Part shown: piece after piece, positions 55,949-64,000 of the stretch
How positions within the stretch are numbered: the stretch's first letter is position 1
Layout: each line of letters starts with the position of its first letter
NCBI RefSeq assembly: GCF_029784135.1
Contig: NC_073745.1
Span: 107,332,365 to 107,396,364 of the forward strand
Source: Toxorhynchites rutilus septentrionalis
Lineage: Eukaryota > Arthropoda > Insecta > Diptera > Culicidae
DNA: 64,000 bases
Reading direction: 5' to 3'
The notes under the pieces: generated by a model
What the model saw: only the letters and a program-made list of their open reading frames with translations
Database searches by the model: none
What the model was told of the DNA's origin: nothing
Program-made: the position numbers and the translations under genes

Positions 55949-56564
55949 GGCACTGCGAAACGAAAAGTATGGTTTAGGGTGCCAATAAAAATAGTTATCT
56001 CGATTTTTCATTCGGAACTTACTACGAAATGTTGATTTGCACAATAATATACCCTATGCAAAATATTAGCTCATTCGGACTTCATTTACTGGTGTCGCAG
56101 ACGTTAAAATTTGAGTTTTCTTGAAAAACGAAAAATCACCGAAAATCGAGGTTTTGAAAAAAAATTTTGAATGCCAAATGTCTTAAAAGTTCATTACTCG
56201 TCGAGATTTACAGTTATCTGAAAAAAATAATCAAAAATCTTTTTTTCAGACTGAAAACCAAGTGTCAAAAAAAAAACATTTTTTTGGAAAAAAAATTAAC
56301 TGTAAATCTCGACGAGCTATGCAATTTTAAGACATTTGGCATCCAAAAAAGTTTTTCAAAACATCGATTTTCGTTGATTTTTGTTTTTTAAAAAAAAACT
56401 CAAATTTTAACGTTTGTGAAACCAGTTAATGAAGTTCGAATGAGCTAATATTTGCATAGGGTATATTATTGTGCCGAACAACACTTCGTAGCAAGTTCCA
56501 AATGAAGAATCGAGATAACTATTTCTATTGCCAGCCTAAACCATACTTTTCGTTTCGCATGCCG
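55949..56564. repeat. 616-bp inverted repeat: two 268-bp arms, 80-bp spacer
   Basis: Arm 55949-56216 starts CGGCACTGCGAAACGAAAAG; its imperfect inverse is 56297-56564, ending ...TTTCGTTTCGCATGCCG. Inner borders CGTCGAGATTTACAGTTA and TAACTGTAAATCTCGACG match perfectly. Left of it, 55665-55948 is a related AGGGTGCCAAT repeat similar to 18495-18790. Confidence 0.75.
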
Positions 56565-56639
56565 AAAAAAAGCTAAGTCCCAGAGTGTGTGCAAGGGTTG
56601 AGCGTAAACGAATGTTTTTGTATTTTTCAAGTGTCAAGT

Positions 56640-57760
56640 TTCTATAAGACCAGTTAGGTTTTGCGTTCTTTTAGTTGTTTTGACCAATAAACCTGGAAAA
56701 TTTCGAAGGTAAAAGTGTTTACCGAGAGAGAAGAAAGACAAATCGATGCATTTTACCAAGAAAATGTTGGTATCCGAGAAATTGCTCGTCGGATTGGAAG
56801 CTCCCATCAAGTAGTGCTCAATTATTTGGCGAATCCTCAAGGATATGGTAAGAAGTGAAGAGCTCCACGTAAATCGAAGCTGGATAAGCGGGAAATAGCT
56901 AGAACAGCTTTGAATACCTCAAAATCGCTTCTGCAAATGAATATTTCAATTTAAATGTTACTCGGGTGACAATTCGTCAAGTTTTGATAAAAAAATCCTC
57001 ACATAAAGAGGGATTAAAAGGTTAAGGCTTCTCATCTTACCCCATCTCACATCGAAGACGTCTGAGTTTTGCCAAAGCTCACATGAGCCGATAGTGGGAC
57101 ATGGTATGTTGCGACAAAGAATGTTTCCAAAAGAATACATTTTGCTGTATACCATAACGGAAAGCTCTTCAATGGATAGGCTATCTTCACTGATGAAAAA
57201 AATTAAATTTGTATGTTTCTGATGGTTTCAACGGGTGCTGGCGTGATTTACGGAAGGAGGAACAACATTTTCAACCAGGAATTTTGGTGGAGGCTCGTGT
57301 ATGGTTTGAGCGGGATTCTGTGTAACCGGAAAACTCAAGATAGCTTTCACATCATTCAAGGATTACATACATGTTCTGGAATCCTCTCTCCTACCGTTTT
57401 TTCATGGATATCGCCACATTCACATTCACATTCCAGCAAAACAATGCTGTTAATCATACCAACAAGGAAACTAAGCAAAGTATTGAGGACCAAAACCTTA
57501 TTTTTTTAGACTGACTGGCTTGCTCTCCAGACTTGAATCCTGTTGAAAATCTTAGGAGAATCCTTGTACGCAGAACCTACACTGAGGGAAAACGGTACCC
57601 CACGATTGAAGAGCTCAAAGTTGCAATTTCGGAAACATGGAAAAGTTTCGAGAAATCCGTTCAGCAGAATTCGGTAAATAGTATTCCAACACGAATTTTC
57701 CAGGTTATTAGCCGAAATGGCAAGGTTATTGACATTAGCCGAAATGGCAATTATTGACAT
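56640..57760 (+). pseudogene. Tc3-like transposase, decayed
   Basis: Plus-strand pieces in changing frames: an N-terminal paired-like HTH (LTEREERQID-like start FTEREERQIDAFYQENVGIR, EIARRIGSSHQVVLNYL), then KLDKREIARTA, FTDEKN (first Asp), FTFQQNNA with Asp replaced by Asn, and ACSPDLNPVENLRRILVRRT (third motif, NPVEN), followed by YPTIEELKVAISETW. Order and motifs fit Tc3-type DD34E proteins. At least four stops or frameshifts. Terminal repeats could not be fixed. Confidence 0.7.
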
Positions 57761-57839
57761 GTAAATCAGCCGATCGTTTGAAAAGTGGTGGTTTAGTTCT
57801 TAATCGCAAAATATTAGATCCGTATTTTTTTATTTTTTA

Positions 57840-58820
57840 GTTTGGGTGACCATTTTCATTTTTGGGTGGTCCGAAATATTTTTCCGCTTTCCACTTTTTC
57901 CCAAAAATGACTTTTTTCAAAAATTCATAACTTTTGAACCGCTGAATCAATTTAGATGATCGACATATAAAGTTGAACCAATGAGCTAACCTTTTATTAA
58001 AATATAATAAATTATATTAAATTTGTGACCCAAATGGATTTTATTTTCGTGGATATTTATTGCAGTCGTTTTTTATTGTTTTCATGGCTTTGGACTAGAG
58101 GGCGTTATATATTTTTATATTTTTTCTTGAAAGTTGAGGATTTTTTACATAACCTGTCTCGATATCAGAGATGATTTTTTTCGATTTTGAGATATGATGT
58201 CTCAAAGTTAACCGGTGGTCCGAAAAATCATTCTTTCCCTTTAATCAAGATTGGATTCTAGCCACACAGGAATATTCAAGGAAGTCTCAAAACATGTTGA
58301 TGATGATGATGATGGGTTTAATATTTGCAATATAATAACTCAAAAACGAAAAATAACACCACTCCGATTTTCAGACATATTATTTAAAAAAACCTCATCT
58401 TTCTAGAAAAAATAGAAAAAATTATAACGCCCTCTATCTTTAACCGAGAAAACTATGAAAAACTAACTCAATCAATGATTACAAAAACGAAAATCAAGAA
58501 TTTTCCGCAAAAGTAATTTTTTTTCAAAGAAAACTAACTCGTAAAAATAGCATATCTGATATCGAAATATAATATGTAAAACAATTCTCAGCTTTCGCGA
58601 AAAAATATAAAAAATATAGCGCCCTCTAGTTCAAAGCCATGAAAACAATAAAAAACGACTACAATCAAAAATTACGAAAATTGAATCAATTTCTTTTGTA
58701 AAATCAATATTTTTTGATACAAGGATATTGGCTATTGGCTTTAATTGGATATGCCGATCATATGAATCGGTTCAGTGGTTCAAAAGTTATGATTTATTGA
58801 AAAAAAAACATTTTTTTTCA
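57840..58820. repeat. Foldback-family composite, arms 57860-58170 (plus) and 58555-58820 (minus)
   Basis: The left part has AACTTTTGAACCGCTGAATC, GATGATCGACATATA and AGAGGGCGTTATATATTTTT. The right part has the inverse AAAATATAGCGCCCTCTAGT, CGATCATATGAATCGGTTCA, GTGGTTCAAAAGTTATG. An internal ATAACGCCCTCTATC occurs at 58432. Confidence 0.5.
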
Positions 58821-59014
58821 CATGGAAGTGAGATGCGTTCGCGTCGGTGGTCGAATTAGAACTCTTTATTCATATCTTATATTTTTCATATCTCGCTTGA
58901 CTATGCACGCGACGGGTGCCTACGTGACACTTTCCGCTGCTGTCAGCATAAGCTGCAATCGTCCGTTCTCGGATATCGGATTGCGCTTTATGCTGATAGT
59001 GCGTCTACAAAGTA
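58821..59014. other. Short unassigned block before the DD37E element
   Basis: Relatively GC-rich; an inverted pair TATGCTGATAGTG / CTGTCAGCATAAG-like lies at 58944-58999. Not recognised. Confidence 0.3.
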
Positions 59015-60321
59015 AATGGTGTGTCACATCAAATTGCATCACGGAAAAAACGCTGTAGAAATTCGCCTAGTAGACCGATCCTTTTGAAAATTTTAGACAG
59101 TAAAATAAAAACTATTAAACAACTTTTGGCATTTTCTTTTTATTTATACTTCGAGCCCAAGCCCGTATGCCCGCACCTTCCTCTTTACCCCGTCCATAAG
59201 GTTCTGTACAACGTCAGGTTGTAGTTTTTTTTTAAACAGAAATCCATTTTCTCTTGAAGTCCGTCTCCGATTTGACAACTTTTGGGTTCTTCCGGAGGGC
59301 CTGCTTCATAATCGCCCAATATTTCTCTATTGGGCGAAGCTCCGGCGCGTTGGGCGGGTTCATTTCCTTTGGCACGAAGGTGACCCCGTTGGCTTCGTAC
59401 CACTCCAACACGTCCTTTGAATAGTGGCACGAAGCGAGATACGGCCAGAAGATGGTCGGGCCCTCGTGCTGCTTCAATAGTGGTAGTAAGCGCTTCTGTA
59501 GGCACTCCTTAAGGTACACCTGCCCGTTTACCGTGCCGGTGATCACGAAGGGGACGCTCCGCTTTCCGCAGGAGCAGATCGCTTGCCACACCATGTACTT
59601 TTTGGCAAACTTGGATAGTTTCTGCTTGCGAATCTCCTCCGGAACGCTGAATTTGTCCTCTGCGGAGAAGAACAAAAGGCCCAGCAGCTGACGAAAGTCC
59701 GCTTTGACGTAGGTTTCGTCGTTCATTACCAGGCAATGCGGCTTCGTCAGCATTTCGGTGTACAGCTTCCGGGCTCGCGTCTTCCCCACCATGTTTTGCC
59801 TTTCGTCGCGGTTAGGAGCCTTCTGAACCTTGTATGTACGCAGGCCCTCCCGCTGCTTGGTCCGCTGGACGAATGAACTTGACAAATTCAGCTTATTGGC
59901 GACATCCCGGACCGAACTTCTCGGATCACGTCTAAACTGCTTAACTACGTGCTTGTGATCTTTTTCACTGACGGAGCATCCATTTTTGCCGTTCTTCACC
60001 TTCCGGTCGATGGTTAGGTTCTCGAAGTATCGTTTTAGTACTCTGCTGACCGTGGATTGGACGATTCCCAGCATCTTACCGATGTCCCGATGTGACAACT
60101 CCGGATTTTCGAAATGAGTGCACAGGATTAATTCACGACGCTCTTTTTCGTTCGACGACATTTTTCCAAATTTACGAAAAATTGACAGTGAAGCATGGCC
60201 AACGTGATACACTCCTATACACTCTTATCTGATTATAAGCGAAAGCTGAAGATAAAATTCCTAAAAATTAAATATCTACAGCGTATTGCATCGCGGAAAC
60301 AATTTGATGTGACACACCCTT
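59015..60321 (-). mobile_element. DD37E Tc1/mariner element (ITmD37E type), copy 2
   Basis: TA on both sides (59013-59014, 60322-60323). Ends AATGGTGTGTCACATCAAAT and (inverted) AAGGGTGTGTCACATCAAAT. 1307 bp, the full length of the two related copies. Confidence 0.9.
59144..60161 (-). pseudogene. DD37E transposase, nearly full length, two disabling changes
   Basis: Read from 60161: MSSNEKERRELILCTHFENP, first HTH (GIVQSTVSRVLKRYF), second HTH (VANKLNLSSSFVQRTKQ), first motif MNDETYVKADF, third motif RPIEKYWAIM. The second catalytic Asp is changed to Tyr (FWPYLASCHYS). A one-base insertion in the A/T run at 59228-59237 creates a stop after FKRKWISV, so the last 30 residues are out of frame. 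The protein is about 340 residues in its undamaged relatives. These changes differ from those in copy 1. Confidence 0.87.
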
Positions 60322-60679
60322 TATCAATGAGGCCACCACAATGGAATGACTGATATGTCAAGGGCAAAAACATAGGTGGGGATATATTCTCTCAATTTGT
60401 GTATCTGGAATCAAAATCCATTCATTAATTTAAGACATATTAACGTTGAAAAACTTTCACTTTCTCCTTCCGAAGTTTTGAAATGGGCCTCTATATTGTA
60501 AAGTTAGACGTGGTCCCACGTCAAAATTGTTCTGGAATGCCGCAATCGATTGACGTAAAAATCTTATCAATCCATTATGAAATGTCTGGGAAATAAACTT
60601 TTGAAATTGAACATTTTTCACGATGCGATCGATTTTCGTTTTGAAATTTGTACCCCCAATAGTATTATTATCATTTCTT
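60322..60679. other. No gene; palindrome copy at 60510
   Basis: TTAGACGTGGTCCCACGTCA at 60505-60524 is a variant of the GACGTAG...CTACGTC motif. Otherwise nothing recognised. Confidence 0.35.
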
Positions 60680-61345
60680 TATTTATCTGACGAATGTCTT
60701 AATGAATACAAAAATAAAATACAAATTTAAAAATACAAACAAATTACAAAACATAATGGTAGGGATCTGAGAGCTCGGCAAATAAACATTTTTTGTACGC
60801 GTTCAATACGTAAGGTCGACAAAAGTTGATAGACAACACAACACAGAACCCTTTTTTACAAGTTAGGGCGCACTAATGAACAGTATAGCGGCTAATGACA
60901 ATACGGATCCGTGAATTTTTGGGATATCCTCAAGATAAAGCTAAGTTGACTCACTGACTCGGGTCAGCACATGGTTTCCAGAGCGTAGTCAAAGAATATT
61001 GGTTCCCTTTTGCGATGAACCGTCATGATAACACATTTGGCAATGCTTACTTACTATATTTTGTTCAACTGGCACCACTCCCAGAAGCTATCGAGCAAAC
61101 TCTGCAACTGATGACAATCCTCAACGCATTTTATGTCGAGAACATTTTTAAGTCATCTGCGTAGATGAGAAAGCAATCCGGTTTCAGAAATATAGTGACA
61201 TAATTGTAGAAAATGGCAAATAGTAGAGGTCCCATGGTGCTTCCCTGAGGAACTCCGGAAGCAGCGGTGAACAGTGTTGCAAGATAGTTTCCAAGCTTCA
61301 CTCGAAGTGATCTCCCGGAAATATACGACGACAACCACGGAATGT
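60680..61345 (-). pseudogene. Jockey-like LINE reverse transcriptase fragment
   Basis: The minus-strand frame 61345-61131 reads PWLSSYISGRSLRVKLGNY, SGVPQGSTMGPLLFAIF (RT motif B) and LIYADDLKMF (catalytic YADD). Downstream pieces in other frames (IERVQKMFICRALRSL, about 60770-60815) correspond to the 'RIERIQRKFLR.ALRSLPW' stretch near the end of ORF2. Stops follow directly after YADD. A GACGTAAGACTACG motif lies just upstream at about 61353. Confidence 0.75.
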
Positions 61346-61379
61346 TCTCGAAAAACGTAGTCTTACGTCAAAACTAGAA

Positions 61380-61742
61380 TCATTGCAACTTTGATGGCAC
61401 TTTGCTCTAAATTTTTCTTCAGGATGAATGAAAATTTAACTTTCTTTCTGAAAACAGATAGCACACCTCTCCACTCTCATGTGACGCTATAACTTTATCC
61501 AAATTGAACGTCAAAGCTTGTTTTCGATTTTCAAATTGAACATAGATCTGCATGGTGGTGTTCGAACCAAGTTTGAATCGCTGTATCTAATTTGATCCGT
61601 ACTTATTATAATTCCGTCAACTTTTTCGCCAAAAATATAGTACGGTAGCGCAAGAAGCGCAATCTGGTGTATAGAGCCGGAATTCAAGTTACACGTGCAA
61701 CAAAAACAGTGTACGAAAGATTTCCAAGTCTGCGACACATCT
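61380..61742. other. No recognisable gene
   Basis: Spacer before Helitron-like copy D. Confidence 0.3.
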
Positions 61743-62447
61743 TTATATATATATATATATATATATATGAAAATGGAGTGATGTTTGTCTGTCTTTCTGA
61801 CTTTCTGTCTTTCTGTCTGTCTGATTCTTATGGACTTGGAAACTACTGAACCGATCGACATGAAAATTAATATGTAGGGGTTTTTGGGGACGGAGAAGGT
61901 TCTTATGATAGTTCGAGACCTCTCCCCCCTCTCTAAGGGGGGCTGCCATACAAACGAAACACAAATTTCTGCATTACTCGGAAATTAGTCAAGCAAATGA
62001 AACCAAAGTTAGCATGTGAAGGTTTTCTGGTGCAATCAATGTTTCTATGGTGGATAGACACTCCTCCCTGCTCTCTAAGGCGTGGCTGCCATACCAATAA
62101 AACACAAACTTCTGCCTAACTCGAGAAATAATTTGCTTGATTATTGAGCCAAATTTGTGATGTGAGGGTTTTTGGGTACGAGAAATGTTTCTATAATGGT
62201 ATGAGACCTCCCCCTCCTCTGGAATGTAGAAGGGGTCTCGTAAAAATAATACACAAATTTCAACCAAACATATTCCAACCAAACATGACAATTGAAAATT
62301 TTCGGAAATCTCTGAAAAAAAAAGGAAAAGTTCGAAAAATTCAATTCGCATATGTTCTACAATTACAGATTGACAAGCTTTAGTAGTCCATTTGATGTTT
62401 GCGCTAACGAAATTGATCTTCGTTCGAAAGTGGAAATGGATTTTAAT

Positions 62448-62544
<97 letters not shown>

Positions 62545-62909
62545 GGATCGCCGAATATGTTGATAAGAGCAAAACTCGAGAAAGGAATTGTCCGATTTAG
62601 GGCTGTCTTTATTCTATCATATTTTCTGTATCAAACATTTATTCCATGTAACGGAGAAACATATTATTTGCAAGTGATTGAAAAATCTTCAACGAGAATT
62701 GTGTCTGAAAATAATCTGATTTTATAACGACGAGTTTTGGTATAAGTACTAGGAATTCTATAGTAAAAGGTAATTTTAAAGGGTAGATTAAAAGATCAAT
62801 CAATGCACAGTTTTGCGATTGGCCCCATTAACGTGCGCTTAATAAGAAAACGTGGATGAGATAACGAAAAATAAAGTTTAGGCGAGAGGAAGTTTGCCGG
62901 GTCAGCTAG
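61743..62909 (+). mobile_element. Helitron-like element (copy D), with internal second start
   Basis: Begins with a TA run, then GAAAATGGAGTGATGTTTGT-CTGTCTTTC. Modules with TACAAACGAAACACAAATTT are repeated. A second 5'-like start (AATAAAAATGGATCGCCGAA) follows a long AT microsatellite. The end is AGTTTGCCGGGTCAG-CTAG followed by T. No Rep/helicase ORF. Confidence 0.6.
62450..62534. repeat. (AT)n microsatellite, about 85 bp
   Basis: Uninterrupted alternating A and T inside Helitron-like copy D. A shorter run is at 61744-61768. Confidence 0.97.
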
Positions 62910-64000
62910 TGCAAAATAAACGTCCGGTTTCAGTTATGCAACACGCTGTTTTTAACAATACTCATTTCCTAACTTTCACACTGGTCATCCGCAAGAAAAG
63001 TAATTTCCACTCTTGCGCAGGACAGGGGGGAGGGTGCAAAAATCCGCCAAAACCGGCAAACCGGAGCGCTCTCTATCTCTGGCCCTGTCCCTCTTGCGCG
63101 CGCCCATTTTGGTTCGCATCCTGGTTGAACGAGCGCTAAACGGATGGAATTCGATCCGATCGAAGCTCTCGTTTACGGTGCCAATTTCTCACTCTACTTT
63201 TCAGCCCGCAACTAGAGGTGTAGTCTCAAATCAGGCACGATGAAACGATTTGTTATGGGTATACTTCCTCTGCTCGTTTCGCTGCTGCTACTTACTGCTT
63301 GCTTGCTGCTGACCTAGCAGAGATCGCCAGAGGTCATAGCACTGGATGATTGGTTGTTTGGTTAAGATTGTTGCCGAATTGGTGGCATTGGTGGTGGGTG
63401 TCGAGCGGGGAAAAGAGCTGGTTATTAGAAAAGCGAAGGGAGAAAGATCATGCAAATTATTCGCGGAAATGCCAAAGGTACAGTGTGTGAACTTACAGCA
63501 AGGAATGTTGAACGGTCACTTCCGCGCTTTGGCAGGGTATTGAACTTTGGTTGGCGAATTTAGGCGAAAGTACTAAGCTGTGCTGTGATTTGAAAACTGT
63601 TTCAAAAGAACACAAAGAAAGGGGGAATACATTGATTTAGCAATTCAAACCTCGATCTCTGTGGGACTGAAATAGTCATGTTCCCGAATTGGATCAGCAA
63701 AAGACAGACAGAGAGTATGCAAAATGCAACGCGCGAATGCAATGAGTTGAATATGCATTAGCATTCCTATTTTTAGCGACAGGTGCCTGATTGTTTCTTA
63801 CCTGGGAGAAATACTCCGGTGTCACTGTGCATAGTAATGTGATTATCCCTCGGGCACGTTTAGGCCGTCCAAACGACCTTGTTCAACCACATATCAATCA
63901 TTGACTCATTACATATGTTGTATGCGAAGCTTCAGCACGGAGAGATTTATTTCAGAACGGGGTTATCTTGCGATGCGATGATCAATCGTACGTTTTTGTG
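62910..64000. other. GC-richer block, possibly 5' region of a gene to the right
   Basis: 63000-63560 is clearly richer in GC than its surroundings and shares no repeat with the rest of the window. It contains a 25-codon frame coding a signal-peptide-like string (63240-63317). No established exon can be shown. Confidence 0.3.
63240..63317 (+). CDS. Short ORF (25 codons), signal-peptide-like; doubtful
   Basis: The ATG is followed by KRFVMGILPLLVSLLLLTAC and LLLT, then TAG. A basic start and a long Leu core are what a signal peptide looks like. It could be a first coding exon if a splice donor before the stop is used (GTTATG or GTATAC inside it), an upstream ORF, or chance. Confidence 0.2.
   Translation: MKRFVMGILPLLVSLLLLTACLLLT

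Noticed and set aside
62352..62572. Frames coding long (Tyr-Ile) repeats
   Set aside because: They are translation of the AT microsatellite.

Overview
The window looks like gene-poor, transposon-dense euchromatin of a culicine mosquito, most likely Aedes. The evidence is AT-rich sequence, introns of about 60 bp with normal GT-AG borders beside one 8 kb intron filled with repeats, DD37E Tc1/mariner elements of a type known from mosquitoes, tRNA-derived SINE-like copies, and insect tRNA genes. Species assignment is inference. Nothing prokaryotic or CRISPR-like is present.

Host genes. There are two convincing protein genes and three tRNAs. A beta-glucuronidase (GH2 family) runs on the + strand from 15810 to 26332. 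It has eight exons that join to exactly 2076 bases (691 codons plus stop), with both catalytic glutamates present. Convergent to it is a small three-exon HIT-zinc-finger gene of ZNHIT3 type (26989 down to 26434). The two stop codons are 101 bp apart and the two poly(A) signals lie within 17 bp. tRNA-Ser(CGA) sits antisense inside the large intron, and two tRNA-Arg(CCT) genes face each other at 37.2 and 37.8 kb.

Layout. 1-2800: the 5' part of a Ty3/gypsy LTR retrotransposon on the - strand (LTR, primer-binding site, a small membrane ORF, gag running off the edge). 2.9-9.4 kb: LINE debris, a 119-bp perfect direct repeat, a broken pogo/Tigger transposase, a long hairpin. 9.4-13.5 kb: remains of a piggyBac-like element with other repeats inside. 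13.8-15.8 kb: a minisatellite and a dead Tc1-like element ending 34 bp before the beta-glucuronidase ATG. 15.8-27 kb: the two genes. 27-64 kb: a mosaic of SINE, hAT, piggyBac-type, mariner, DD37E, Tc3-like, Helitron-like and foldback elements.

Many insertions can be dated relative to each other because target duplications are still readable: 8-bp duplications for five hAT-type elements, TTAA for piggyBac-type elements, TA for Tc1/mariner elements. The clearest stack is a 3.8 kb hAT-type element (50119-53897) that carries a DD37E element, a second hAT-type element and a piggyBac-type MITE. No intact, obviously active transposase was found. The only long undamaged element ORFs are the retrotransposon gag and the small ORF before it.

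The candidates least explained by known families are a dispersed repeat carrying a GACGTAGAACTACG palindrome, a foldback family with seven arms, a symmetric 616-bp inverted repeat, and the small membrane protein encoded ahead of gag.
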